A stretch of DNA of 64,000 nt from Candolleomyces eurysporus (GCA_027579435.1 JANBPK010000807.1:124001-188000), one strand, 5' to 3'. Shown: positions 46,652 to 58,167, counted from the first letter of the stretch. Translations and numbers: made by a program. Notes: generated from the letters alone by a model not told the origin.

Positions 46652-47249
46652 TACACGCATTGATATCCGCCAAGCAGCATACTTCCACGCGAGTGTTATT
46701 CGACTAAACTGAATTCCATAGTGATTTCTTTTGCTTCTATAGACTGGTTACAACTGAGCTCAGTCTCTTATGATGTAAATGACGCGACGCGACGCGTGCC
46801 GATGAACAAGCGCTCGAACCCTTCGCTAGGCTTCCGGCTCACTTCGAACCTCCAAAATTACTACCGGCTCACTCATCATCTGTACATGGTGACAGTACTT
46901 CTATCGACCCCCGAACAGTCCAGCAGTGTATCATCGGCGTTGAATCCAAACTTTTTTCCGAGTCACTGTTCCAATAGTACCAAAAGGTACTGACGCCCTT
47001 GAGAGAGCGGTAAACGCCGTTCATGGAAATGTGAGCCTGCCCAAAATGCGCCGTCGCTGAATGGAAGAGAAGAGAAGTGTGGGCATTTCGTTGGACTATG
47101 TCCTGAGGCCTGGCATAGGCCCAGGTCGATTTGGACGCGTGACGCCATTGACGCGTGGCTATCCTTTATGATTAAATCAGCAGCCCTGTTGGTCCATTCA
47201 ACGTCCAACCTCCACCCCAATCCCCCAGCAGCCTTCGACTCGGGAAACG

Positions 47250-47573
47250 ATGTCGGAGAGGAAGATTCGCCCATGGGTATCCTATGACTTTCGCCCTATG
47301 ACCGATTGTTCACCACATGAAGTTACAACGGTGATGTGGGACGCGATCCGGGGTGAGATCTGAAAGATTCCTCCCATTTCATGGTGACTCATAGGAATTC
47401 TATGGACAGCTTCATACGAGTTAAGCTCGAGGGTTGACGCTGTCCACGGAGACATAACTCCATCGAAGATACGATTCCACAGGCTACGCAATGGAGAGGT
47501 CCAGGGAGTTTTGGTCGATTACGATGTCTTTGTGATCCGTACGCCGGGAGAACAGCCACGGACAGGAAATTGA
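47250..47573 (+). CDS. FunK1-like mini kinase-domain protein 2
   Basis: Two exons, 47,250-47,352 and 47,395-47,573, joined by a 42-base GT-AG intron, give a 93-residue protein: MSERKIRPWVSYDFRPMTD, then WDAIRGILWTASYELSSRV, DAVHGDITPSKIRFHRLRN and GEVQGVLVDYDVFVIRTPGE, ending PRTGN. It matches fragment 1 in layout and stop position. FunK1 kinases normally exceed 400 residues, so this keeps only the catalytic-loop segment (HGDITPSK) and the DFG-equivalent DYD. Either a gene remnant or a short protein expressed without kinase activity; phases are clean, and no internal stop is seen. Confidence 0.5.
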
Positions 47574-47644
47574 CCAAAATCAACTCGCAAACAGGAGCTG
47601 AATGAGCGTGTCAGAGCTCGGGATGGCTTTGGTCGACGGACATC

Positions 47645-47860
47645 ATGAGCTGGGGCACTCATCGATCAATCCTAGAAGCAGACGAAGGGCTCGTCGCTCG
47701 CGGTGACGACGAAGATGAGCAACCACCTGAGACCCGCTATGTCTCCTCGATCGTCAGGGTATATGGTGGCAGGGAAAGATTGGTAGCTATTGTTATGTTG
47801 TCTTTGACTTTGAATTTCCTTGGCCTTTTGTTCGGATTCGTTGCAATCGGAAGTCAGTAA
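47645..47860 (+). CDS. possible small single-TM protein
   Basis: ATG at 47,645 gives a 71-residue frame with a charged head (EADEGLVARGDDEDEQPPE) and one strong hydrophobic helix (AIVMLSLTLNFLGLLFGFVA). The stop overlaps a GTAAGC, so the coding region may instead splice to exons further downstream (to about 48,130). No family recognised; the helix is the main support. Confidence 0.35.
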   Translation: MSWGTHRSILEADEGLVARGDDEDEQPPETRYVSSIVRVYGGRERLVAIVMLSLTLNFLGLLFGFVAIGSQ

Positions 47861-48684
47861 GCCGACGGTGTTACCCTGTATTTCCGTTAACGTTCCCAGA
47901 AAGCCTTGCCAGAGCTGGCCGCATCGTCCCAGGGAAAACGTAAGATTACCTATTTTTTCTTCGGTAATGCCTCACAGCACTGTGCCGCCTGCTGGTATCC
48001 GTGGGTACGGAGAGTGGTCGTTTTCCGATCAATGATCCAATCACTTGTTAGGATGATTGGCAAACGGAAACCCTGGCTTTCTGACTTTTCGTTTTCGCGT
48101 TTCACGATCACGATATTCGAATCTCGATGAACGAACAGAGCTACCACTTCAATGCCTTCTCAGCCTCGTCTCACTTGTCGGGATTTGGAGTTTGGCTATG
48201 CTTCTTGCTGCAGGGCCCACTTCTCAGCGGGTCGCCTGACATAAGTTGATGAGACAGGCGCCGTACTCCTACCCCGCACCTGACAGGCCGTTAACCTTTG
48301 CAACACCCAGAACGGGAGCTTCTTCACTTGTCCCTACGGCATCGGTATGATCAATCCAGCACACTGGTACAAAGAAGCCCGCAACGGTTTCTTTTTTGCC
48401 GTCAAGGCGCTGACTGTTTAGACTCGGACTCCCCATGATCCCCATGGCCAGATGCACAGTTGGTAGCTAAGCAGCATCATGGCACCATCGACAGCGATTC
48501 GTGCGGTGCCGTCAGCTCTCTAAATCACGAAACGGAGTACTTATTTAACGCGAGAGAGGTGATGTGTGCCGCCTTCTACCTCTCTCCTCTTTCCGCTGCC
48601 CTTGCTGGCTTGACCTCGATCAGGAGGGTGCACTGGACATCGAATAGCTTAGCACTGGATTGGCCTTGACGGCTGTACTTGAGG
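47861..48684. other. upstream region of A4
   Basis: About 0.8 kb. Several short frames, some with splice-like ends (GTAAG at 47,940), may belong to the small TM gene to the left. The A4 promoter must lie at its right end. No similarity to the promoters of A1-A3 was noticed. Confidence 0.35.
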
Positions 48685-50202
48685 ATGGCCTACGTTCCGA
48701 ACGATAGATTGGAGCAAGTCTGCATCCTAGCTGCAGCATGGATTGAGGTACTTATTCCCTTTCACTCTCAGGCAAATACGAAGCTAAGTCAACCTTTTCC
48801 CCAGACGCTTTTATATGGTCAGCTGGGGCCCATGATATCTGGCCTTGACGAGCAGTAAAGCTAACTTTCAGCTTCAGGTTTTTATGTCTGCCTCTTCATC
48901 CTGACCATGTACTTGATGCGGAAACGAGAGCCCGGGAGCGTGACCCCGGTGACTTCCAGGGTCAGGAAGAAGTATCTGATGTCTGCGGCATTCTCTAACT
49001 CGGGCCCCATTCTTTCAGGTCTTCTTCTGGGCCGTTATTTTGATGTTTCTCACTGCAACTTTCCATGAATGTAAGTTTATCCATTGTCTCAAAACTTGCC
49101 GAAAAAAATGGAGAATCCTGACTAGGACTTCTATTTGCGCATGTACAGTTATCACGACATACCGGCTCCTCAGGGCCTACGGCTGGATCCTAGGACCCTT
49201 GGGCACTCCAATCAGCTATTACCGTCAGAACCTGTACTGGGACAACCATGCTCATTCGGCTATGATTGGAATCATGATCTGGCTTGGTGATGCTCTTGTT
49301 GTAAGTAGCAAAATGCATCTTTTCTTCCTGTGGCAAGAGATCGACCGCGATAAATTGGTAGATCTACCGGTGCTATATCATCTGGGGACAGAAGCTCTAT
49401 GTGATTGCTGTGCCGTTGCTGCTATTGCTGGTTAAAATGGGTAAGTGGAAAGTACCTCTCTAACACCATCATTGACTACTTCGACTCACTATCTTGCTCG
49501 GATTGATTCAACTTTCAGGCTTCAACATCACTCTCGACGTCTGGTTCGGCAACACATTCACCTCTTACGAAAATATTCTGCCCATAATCGAAGCCGTCTA
49601 TCCGATAAACTTTGCCCAGAACGTCCTCACTACAGGCCTCATCGCGTACAAGATCTTCCGGCAACACAGAACCTCCAAATCCATCGGTCTCACCGTCTCC
49701 CATCGGATTAGTCTGATACAAGTGATGAGAATCATTGTTGAGAGTGCTTTGCTTTATACTTTTGAGCTCATGCTCTTGATTATTCTCTCCTTCTCGAAGA
49801 GTCCAGTGCAGTACGTTGTCCAGGCTGCTATCATCCCTAGCGTTGGCGAGTACCCTTCCTTCCGCATCGATCACCTTCCAGTCTTTTGCTTATATTTTCA
49901 TCTCGTTACCAGGCATCGTGTTCTTGCTCATCGCACTCCGAGTGCACATGGCACGAGACCGACCCGCGGCTCCCACCACCAACTCGACCGTCCTCCCTAC
50001 GTGGCTCAGTGGCAGGAGCGAAATGGTATTCCGACCAACCGATACGACCTCTCACAGTGTGGGATCATCCACCATATCTAGAGACGAGCAGAGTCTCCAT
50101 CAGATTCTAGACCCGCCGAAGAAGAACGATCCTTCGCGGTCGACTGGTGGGGGNAGGGGTGCTCATTACCGTGGACCAGGAAAGTTGTACTCGGTACGAT
50201 GA
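48685..50202 (+). CDS. 7-TM integral membrane protein A4 (dispersed paralog)
   Basis: Fourth member of the A family, about 13 kb from the tandem set and on the opposite strand. Start ATG 48,685 (MAYVPNDRLEQVCILAAAWI). Exon 1 48,685-48,747; 13-base micro-exon 48,805-48,817 (ACGCTTTTATATG) with GT donor; exon 3 from 48,878 giving FYVCLFILTMYLMRKREPG. Then VFFWAVILMFLTATFHE, YRLLRAYGWILGPLGTPISY, IYRCYIIWGQKLYVIAVPLL, FNITLDVWFGNTFTSYENIL, YPINFAQNVLTTGLIAYKIF, VESALLYTFELMLLIILSFS and IVFLLIALRVHMARDRPA. The last intron (49,846-49,912) begins with GC. An N at 50,154 leaves the last 16 residues uncertain. More diverged than A1-A3 are from each other. Function unknown. Confidence 0.82.
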
Positions 50203-50545
50203 TACTCCTCCGAGCAAACCCGTCCCTTTGGTTGTAGCACGTGAATGAGGACTTTAGAGACTTTTCTTACCTTCATCTGTAATATTAATGCTGTGTGTAT
50301 GTTCAACTTGATGATCGCATACTCATCTTCAATAATGGTTCGTTGCATGATCAACTGCATTCCGTAGCTTAAACTTTGAAAGGAAGTCAGGGATCACGAC
50401 AGGAAGCTTTTAAGCGTCAAGCGACGAACGACACAGTTGCGAAGGCAACGTTGCAAAAGATATAACGCGGTCCTGCTACAAGCAATGCGGTGTCCTGGGT
50501 GTCCGATGAGATTAGATTGAAGATTGGGGTAATTGATTGTTCTAA
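50203..50545. other. intergenic, convergent 3' flanks
   Basis: 343 bases between the convergent A4 and 3-hydroxyacyl-CoA dehydrogenase genes; presumably both 3' UTRs. Nothing else seen. Confidence 0.45.
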
Positions 50546-51877
50546 TTAGTTGTAATCATAGAACCCTTTACCGTTCTTCTTTCCGAGCCAGCCGGCATCG
50601 ACCATTCGCTCAAGGAGGATGGCAGGTCGGTATTTTGAGTCGCCGGTCCCTTCGTACAGCGTCCTTTGAATGGCGAGGCAGGTATCGAGGCCGATGCTAA
50701 AGCAACGACGTAAATCAGTCAAAGTGTAGGCAAAGGAAGGGAGAGATACGTACAAGTCAGCTGGTACCGGAAGAATGGGTAATAAACGAGAGAGGCAGGA
50801 GATATCAGTGAGACGGAATTGAGAAGGATACGTCACTGCTTACCTAGTTGCAATGGACCCATGGGATGGTTCATTCCAAGTTTCAGGGTGGTATCAATGT
50901 CCTCTCGGGTAGCAATCCCCTGTACAACCATTGTCAATAAAATAACGTTCTCCACGTGGGAAGCTTAAACGGTGTGAACCTTTTCTAAATGCATGATAGC
51001 CTCGTTGAGGAAGGGCATAAGGAGAGCGTTAGACACAAATCCAGGAACATCTTTCGACACAGTAACCTCTGTTGGAAGACCGGTAAAGATGGGCTTTTGC
51101 TAGAGAATAGAGTGGGACTTGCCCTTGCCGCAAGCAACTGCGAAGGAGCGAGCCCGTTCAAGGGTCTCTTGGCTTGTTTGGAGAGCCGAGATCAACTCGA
51201 CGAGTTTCTGCAATGGCTCTCTGAGTAGTTAGTCAGAGGTTAGGCAGGGATGCGTACCATTACGGGGACAGGGTTGAAGAAGTGCAGGCCTAAATAAAGC
51301 GCGTCAGAGCCATGCCCAGTTGTTCGAGTCCTCAACTCACCGACAACTCGTGATGCACTCTTCTTGCCCTCCTCACTGGAAGCCGAGGAGCCCTCTGGAA
51401 TAGCAGAGTTGGCAATCTTGGTGATACTAATTGAGCTGGTATTGGTAGCCAGAATAGCGTCTGGTCTGAGCTCGGCGGCTAATGACGCAAAGATCGACTG
51501 CTTAAGCTGCAGGTTCTCAGAAACAGCCTAGATACGCTGTGAGATACTCGAAATTTCTGAATCATAACGGCACCGACCTCAACGACCATGTCGACATCTC
51601 TCAAGCCCTTCAAACCCGCCTCAGTTCCGACAACGCTCACTCGATCCCGCGCTTCTTTGGCTTGCTCGGACGTCAGTCTTCCCTTTGCCACGTCCTTGTC
51701 GAGCAGCTTGTCCATGAGACCGAGTCCCTTCTTCACTTGCTCAGGCGAGCGGTCGTAAATCGAGACCGGGACCTTTGCTCGGACAGCAGAGACCATCGCG
51801 ATGCCAGTGCCCATCTGGCCTGCGCCGAGGACGCCAAGGCGTCGAATTCCATGAGCAACGAGAGGTGCTGCAGACAT
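50546..51877 (-). CDS. 3-hydroxyacyl-CoA (3-hydroxybutyryl-CoA) dehydrogenase
   Basis: Oxidises 3-hydroxyacyl-CoA to 3-ketoacyl-CoA with NAD in fatty-acid oxidation (or works in reverse). Start ATG 51,877 ([15 protein letters not shown]). Seen: Rossmann [15 protein letters not shown] (GxGxxG), [52 protein letters not shown] with the catalytic His, [12 protein letters not shown], and the C-terminal domain end with [36 protein letters not shown] and KGFYDYN at the stop. Several short introns. Single-domain, of usual length (about 300 residues). Divergent from the ANT1-like carrier 245 bases away, which fits a shared role in beta-oxidation. No clear PTS1 tripeptide; location unresolved. Confidence 0.92.
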
Positions 51878-52122
51878 TGTAGACGCTCCCTAGATGCTAG
51901 TTGTCGTCGGTGGGTGTATGAGGTGTAGAGAGGGAGCGAAAGCAGGGAGATGAATGAGCCATGCGCGGGGCAGCGACTCGGACGCGACGGAGCAAGGATC
52001 ACGGTCGCACGTGAAATTCCATAATGCCGGGCGTTTGATAGGATTCCTGACGTCATCTACCTTTCCTTCCGGAAGATATCACGAATAAAATCTCAATTTC
52101 TTGTTCTTGTTCCTATTCCCTG
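51878..52122. promoter_or_regulatory. bidirectional promoter of dehydrogenase and ANT1-like carrier
   Basis: 245 bases between divergent starts at 51,877 (-) and 52,123 (+). It contains a CACGTG-like core (CGCACGTGAAA near 52,005) and a CCGGGC/GACTCGGACGCGACGG GC-rich stretch. Any oleate-type control would have to act from here; I recognise no proven element. Confidence 0.5.
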
Positions 52123-53543
52123 ATGACCTCTACCCTACCGCCTCTGGTGCAGGCCCTCTCGGGCTCTGTGGGCAGCGCGTCTGCCTCTGCGCTGACATAC
52201 CCCCTTGATCTCATTACAACACGTCTCCAGCTTGATTCGCCGCAGAAAGCGAAACGACGTGGAGGGATCCGAGGCGGACTCCGGCTCCTGTTGTACATAG
52301 TGTATGGCAGCAAACGAAAACAACGACATGGCCTGGGATGGGGTGCTCTATACGACGGACTGAGGGCTGATTTATCCGCTACCATGTTATCCAAGTGAGT
52401 TCGTTTTCTGGCGCTCAACACAACTCAGGCTTACTCGTCCTTCACAGCTTCTTCTATTTTTACTTCTACTCGTTCCTAAGGTCCTTATCTACACATGGTC
52501 TGTCTGCTAGCATAACTATACCCGCCCTTCGCCGGATATTGGGAGTCCAGGAGGGTAGAGCACGGAAACCTCACAAACCAACGCTATTCGAGGACCTTGC
52601 ACTCGGATTTATTGCTGGCGTAGCTTCAAGAGCGGTATCCACGCCTCTTGGCATCATCACTCTCCGCCTTCAGGCGGAGGCTGCAGAAGCAGAGGACGAA
52701 GACTCTGACTCTGACGGCTCGATGTCTCCTGTGGAGGGAGCAGACCGGGAGCAGAGCCGATCCCGTCGCTCTCCTTCACCGGTTCCAAAGATTGAGCGAA
52801 CAGGAATTGTCAATATCGCGCGTCTGATCTACGAGGAAGAGGGTTTGAAAGGGTTCTGGAAAGGTGCGTAGCTGTTGTTCGGTGAAGAATCAGTCATTCT
52901 TCGGTTTGCTGAACGTTATTTTCTAGGTTTCGGAACGTCCGCCCTCCTCTCCATCAATCCATCCATCACCCTCGCCTTCTTCCAACTGTTCCGAAAAATA
53001 GTTGTGTATTCAAGAAGAAAGTCGCCTACCGGTCATGCTAGCCAAAACCTTAGGCCTCTTGAAGCCTTCTTTGTTGCAGCTATCGCCAACTCGATAGGTA
53101 AGACTCTATCCATTAATCCATTCATCAGTAGAGATACTCACAAATTCGATCCTCTTCCAGCCTCATCAATCCTATACCCGCTCATTCTTGCGAAGAAACG
53201 TCTCCAAACCAGGGCTGGCACAGCATCCCAAGCTACCCTCTTCTCTGTCCTCAAAGAGGCTTATCTCGGATCTTACGACCCTCATGCTCCTCACGACGGC
53301 CACGAACAAGATACCAACCCCATGCCTAGCACACGAGCACCTACTCGACCACCCTTGGCTCAACGGAGTAAGAGCAGTTACTACAGTGCCGACGCGCCCA
53401 AGGTGGAAGGGATAGAGGGTCTATATCAGGGGCTGCAAATGCAGATCTTGAAAGGGTTCTTTAATCAGGGTATGACATTCTTGGTGAAGGGGAGGATTGA
53501 GCAGCTGGTGGTGGAAGCGTATTTGCGGCGCCGGGCATCATGA
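52123..53543 (+). CDS. ANT1: SLC25-family carrier, peroxisomal adenine nucleotide transporter (ANT1/PMP34)-like
   Basis: Predicted six-TM carrier that exchanges ATP for AMP/ADP across the peroxisomal membrane, supplying acyl-CoA synthesis. Start ATG 52,123. Three repeat signatures are visible in the degenerate form usual for this subfamily: TYPLDLITTRLQLD, STPLGIITLRLQAE and LYPLILAKKRLQTR (P-x-D/E-x-x-K/R only in the first). Other carrier landmarks: DGLRADLSATMLS, EEEGLKGFWKGFGTSALLSI and EGLYQGLQMQILKGFFNQG. Introns near 52,395, 52,865 and 53,100. A long acidic/Ser-rich loop (EAEDEDSDSDGSMSPVEG) in the second repeat and a second insert after SYDPHAPHDG make it longer than most carriers. Alternative: another peroxisomal/mitochondrial carrier; the second and third signatures argue for ANT1. 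Confidence 0.78.
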
Positions 53544-53807
53544 ACATTGGGAGACAGGTAATTCCTGGGCTATTCTTTCTGGATGCATTTTATCTTCGCC
53601 ATTGTAGCATATCATAATCAGAGTTAATCTTTGAAATTTGAACGATTGACCGACTCGAGAGCCATTTGACATTAATTACCCGTGAGAAAGATACTTCGGC
53701 TGTTCGGCAAGTTCATCATGCCATGCGTCATAGTCACAACGAACGCGTCTGTTGCGCGCGGCTACAACGAGCGTCCTGCCAGAATCCGTGCCGTTTTCAT
53801 TTCAGAG
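53544..53807. other. short intergenic / amidohydrolase promoter
   Basis: About 260 bases. The plus frame stays open from 53,682 and has an upstream in-frame ATG near 53,718 (MPCVIVTTNA), so the amidohydrolase could start earlier; the chosen start at 53,808 puts a basic stretch directly before the TM helix. Confidence 0.4.
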
Positions 53808-56800
53808 ATGAAATGGGACAATGACCTGCCTCCTTCCACGTCGTCTTCCTCCCCACGACGACGACGACGAAGACAAATCACCATGCGAGCTTTGGGCTTT
53901 CTGGGTGGCCTGAGCATTATTGGGCTACTCTACTGCTATTCCCAGCTCTACAACGACGGCAATAGCCTGAGCCTACCTTTCCGCCATAAGCATCATCACA
54001 AGCCGAAGAATGCCCACGAAATCACACAACGGTGTCGAGCGCTGCGAGCTCGTGTTGGACAACCAGAAGACGAGTTCCGTCGACGTTCTGTATCCGACCG
54101 GTTCGAAGAGGGTACAAAGCCAGTGCTCATCCAGAACGCCAGGATTTGGACGGGGAAGAAGAATGGGACTGAAGTCATCGAGAGGGACATCCTCATGGAC
54201 AAAGGGATTATCAAGAGCATCGGGCATCTCGACGTGGCAAGCGGCCTGGTGGCCTCATACGGCAGTCGACTCGTCGTAGTTGATGCCGAGGGTGCTTGGG
54301 TGACACCGGGCATTGTGGATGTTCACTCGCATCTGGGTGATTATTCCTCGCCGGCAATGCAAGGTGCAACCGATGCCAATTCGTTCCAGGGCACTATAGA
54401 GCCGTGGCTTCGAAGTTTGGATGCATTGAATACGCATGATACATACCCTCTGTCAATTGCTGGAGGGGTCACCACTTCGCTTATTCTCCCCGGATCTGGG
54501 AATGCTATTGGTATGTATACTTAATCTTCATGTTACTTAGCAGGATAACTAACTCTGAATATGTTTGTAGGTGGCCAGGGCTTTGTGATCAAGCTCCGAG
54601 AAACGGCTGAGCGTTCACCTTCATCAATGTTGCTGGAGCCACCTTACCACATCAATGCCTCGTTCCCTAACCCCAATTTGCCTCGAAGATGGCGCCATAT
54701 GAAGTACGAAGTTTGATTCTTCTTTCTTCTAATTCCCAAGTCTGATGAAGATGTTTTCTGTAGACATGCTTGCGGTACGTAATGATGTGGAAAACTCTCC
54801 ACTTCTCCGCTGAAGTCTGTGGTCTCGTGAATAGGGGAGAATCCTAGTAGGTTTCCCAATTTATTGACCCCTTTCTCCAACGCTGACAAGTCGTCACCTA
54901 GGCACCAAGATATACCATGTCACCCGAATGGACACCATCTGGGCTCTTCGAGAAGCGTAGGAATCGATTTTTTGTCATCTGGATGTTACATGTTCACCAA
55001 GATTCTAGGTATACTTCAGCAAAGAAAGCAAAGGAAGCACAGGACAACTTCTGCTCACAAGCTTTGTCTGATGAATGGAAGGATTTGGGAGAATATCCAG
55101 ACGCCCTTCAGTGGGAAGCTCTCGTTGATGTGCTGAGAGGACGAGTCAAAGTGTGTATCTGCAACTCTAATAACGAGCTACTTGAGTAATGATTTTACAG
55201 GTCAATATTCACTGCTACGAAGCTGTTGACCTGGATGCCTTGGTTCGCGTGCGTGGTGTACTGGTTCCCGTTTATATTGCGCAGCCTCCTCACACTCCCT
55301 GCAGCTCTCTAATGAATTCAAATTCCCCATCGCCGCTTTCCACCATGCAAGTGAGGCTTACCTCGTTCCAGATCTCATCAAGAAAGCGCACGGTGAGTTG
55401 CTGAGAGCTTGTTGTAGACTACTATCCACTTACTGTTCTCTAGGTGAAACGCCGGCAGTGGCCTTGTTTGCGACAAACAGCAGGTAACAATCTTTCCCGT
55501 TGGCTTTATGAGCGTGATTAACGAAATTTAGATACAAGCGCGAAGCGTACCGCTCCTCTGAGTTCGCTCCTCGAATTCTGGCCCAGAATGGAATCACTGT
55601 CCTCATGAAAGTAGGTAGTCCAATGGTCTCCCTAGCAAATTATCCTAATTCTTCTCTTCATAAGAGTGATCATCCTATCACAGACTCCCGCCATCTCATC
55701 TACGAGGCCCAGCAAGCTTTCTATTACGGCTTACCCTACAACCTTGCCCTGGCTTCGGTGACCAGCAACGCGGCTGAGGTCCTCGGAATGGGCCACCGTA
55801 TTGGATATGTGAAAGAAGGTTACGACGCTGGTAAGTAGGAGCACAAAATACAGCCCTTTGTCCCCTTTCTGATGAGCTTTTGTCTTCCTAGATCTTGTCA
55901 TTTGGGATAGCCACCCACTGGCACTAGGCGCTACGCCCAAACAAGTCTTTATCGACGGCGTTCCGCAACTCGAACGCGCATACGTTACTTCAAAGCCTGA
56001 TAACTTCCAACGTCTTCCGAGGGTCCCGAATTTCGGAAAGGAAGCTGAGCAGGCGGTTGCGTATGAAGGCCTACCACCCTTGGAGCTCAAGAAAATGCCA
56101 ATCGAGAAAACGACAGTGTTTGTCAACGTGAAGAATGTCATGCAACGACATCCATCATCCGGGATCCAAACCGTTTTCAAGGCAGAAGACGATGAGTCTC
56201 CTCTAGGCGTCGTCGTCGTTGAGAAAGGAAGGATCACATGTTCCGGGGACCAAGATTCTTGCGGTTTACAAGCCTTGCAAAAACGCGGCGGTTCTGATGT
56301 CGAGTTTGTCGATTTGGAGGGCGGCTCCGTTGCACCTGGCCTTGTGTCTTTTGGGTCCCCGCTTGGTTTGGAGCATATCAACGAGGAGCCGTCCACGAAC
56401 GATGGAGTAATATTCGATCCGTTGACGGAGAAGGTCCCGGCTCTGCTTGGGGGTGACACGGCACTGATCATGGCATCGGACGGTCTTGAGTTTGAGAGCA
56501 GAGATGCTTTGTAAGTTTTCCTCTGTTCTCAGTACCGTGCGCATTGTACTGAACGAACTGTTCCTCATCGTAAAGGCTAGCATATCGCTTTGGAGTAACG
56601 TCTGCGATTACCGCTCCAAAGTCCTCTGGATTCTATGGTGGTCTGGGAGTTCATTTCTCCACAGGCGCTGCCCATAGAATGGAAAGCGGTGCTGTCATCC
56701 AGGATGTCACTGCTGTCCATGTTTCCGTGAGGCACTTTGAGAAGCCGAGTATCAGTACGCAAATCGCTACTTTGAGGCGGTTGTTGCACGGCAAAGCGGA

Positions 56801-57592
56801 TGGTATGGTGGGACATTACTTTGAGAAAGTCAGGAGTGTGAGTCATACTGCGCACAGACGTCCTCCCTTCCCCGCTGAGGTGTTTGCCTTCCTTTTTTCT
56901 TTAGGGCCACATCCCCCTGGTCATAGAAGCCCACAGTGCAGACATAATCGCGACTTTGATCATCCTGAAGAAGGAAATCGAAGCTGAGAGCCGGATCCCG
57001 TTGAAGATAACCATAACAGGAGCTGCAGAAGCGCATCTTTTGGCTAACGAGCTTGCGGAAGCAGGCATCGGTGTCATTTTGGTTCCCTCGAGGTCGTTCC
57101 CCTATGTCTGGGAGGATCGTCGAATGTGAGTCGATTGATTCCTTTTCATTCGGCGCCTTGACATTTCATGGCTTACTGATTTCGACGTTCTATTCAATAG
57201 CCTTCCTGGGCCTCCTCTCACGAACCAGAGCTCCATTATGGCCCTCCATGCGGCAAACGTCGTGGTTGGTATCGGCTGTCAAGAAATTTGGGATGCAAGG
57301 AACTTGCCTTTCGACGTCGCCTGGGTACGTATCCTTCATAGCCACTTGCGTCCTGTGATCATGGTCACTGACCGCAAATATTCAGGCTGCAATCGAAGCG
57401 GGCGGCCGACTCTCCAGAGAAGACGCTATCGCGATCGGATCCTGGAATATTGAGCGTCTGCTCGGTGTCGACAGAGATGCGGATTCGATTGAATTAGTGG
57501 CCACTCGCGGCGGTGATTTATTGGACTTCCATTCGAAGGTAGTTGCTGTGATTTCCCCTGCGTCTCGGACTGTAAGCTTTATTGATACGTAA
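53808..57592 (+). CDS. membrane-anchored amidohydrolase-superfamily protein
   Basis: Start ATG 53,808; a basic head (SPRRRRRRQITMRA) then one TM helix (LGFLGGLSIIGLLYCYSQLY), giving a type II anchor. Two amidohydrolase-like halves follow, in the layout of large fungal proteins of this superfamily. Half 1: TKPVLIQNARIWTGK, DAEGAWVTPGIVDVHSHLGD with the HxH metal site (about 54,320), AGGVTTSLILPGSGNAIGG, VNIHCYEAVDLDAL, AAFHHASEAYLVPDL, LMKSDHPITDSRHLIYEAQQ, TSNAAEVLGMGHRIGYVKEG, DLVIWDSHPLALGATPKQV. Half 2: VVVEKGRITCSGDQDS, LEGGSVAPGLVSFGSPLG, FGVTSAITAPKSSGFYGGLG, LVIEAHSADIIATLIILKKE and LSREDAIAIGSWNIERLLGV. Half 2 lacks an HxH (GLVSFGSPLG in its place), so it is probably structural. More than ten introns; stop TAA at 57,590-57,592. 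Substrate unknown. Confidence 0.85.
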
Positions 57593-58167
57593 GAACACTG
57601 TTCGAATTTGAGGGCCGGACTTATTCTATTGGTTTTTTTTTTTCCTTACCGCTTGAGTTGAGAGATGAATAAGAAAAGCAGCTCGGTACTCCACCAAGAT
57701 CACAGGTAATAAACGCGAACACGAATCCCTAAGTCTCTTGAAAGATAGGTCCTCGATCAGCTTGAAGCTGAGGCGGGGATGCTGCCTAAGTGTCCAGCAT
57801 TGAACAGACCGTCGATTTCGAGGCCGTTTGGATGCATGTGGGTTTGGATTTGGAATCAAAATACTCGCCTTACCTTGAGCTGTCTTCTTCCCCTGGATTT
57901 GTTATTTCTCCTTGCTTATCCTAAGGCACTGCTATCTCCTGGATCGGATATCAATCTGACATGGCTACTGTAAACATAACAAACCCAATCACATATTGAA
58001 AGCTCTGTTAAAATCGCGCGAGCAGATGGTCAACGCATTGGACATTTTACCCGATTCATTCAGCCTTGCACCCATGCGTATTCATGTTGGGTCCTTGGGC
58101 CCTAGATGTACGAGTGGCGGGTTACCGGTTGGCGTGTCCTCGTCGTTCACTGTGAACAGATCTGACG
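57593..58167. other. intergenic, convergent 3' flanks
   Basis: About 0.57 kb between convergent genes. A T run at about 57,630-57,645 in the amidohydrolase 3' flank; the segment 57,593-57,720 recurs in decayed form at 59,800-59,960. No gene recognised. Confidence 0.45.
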
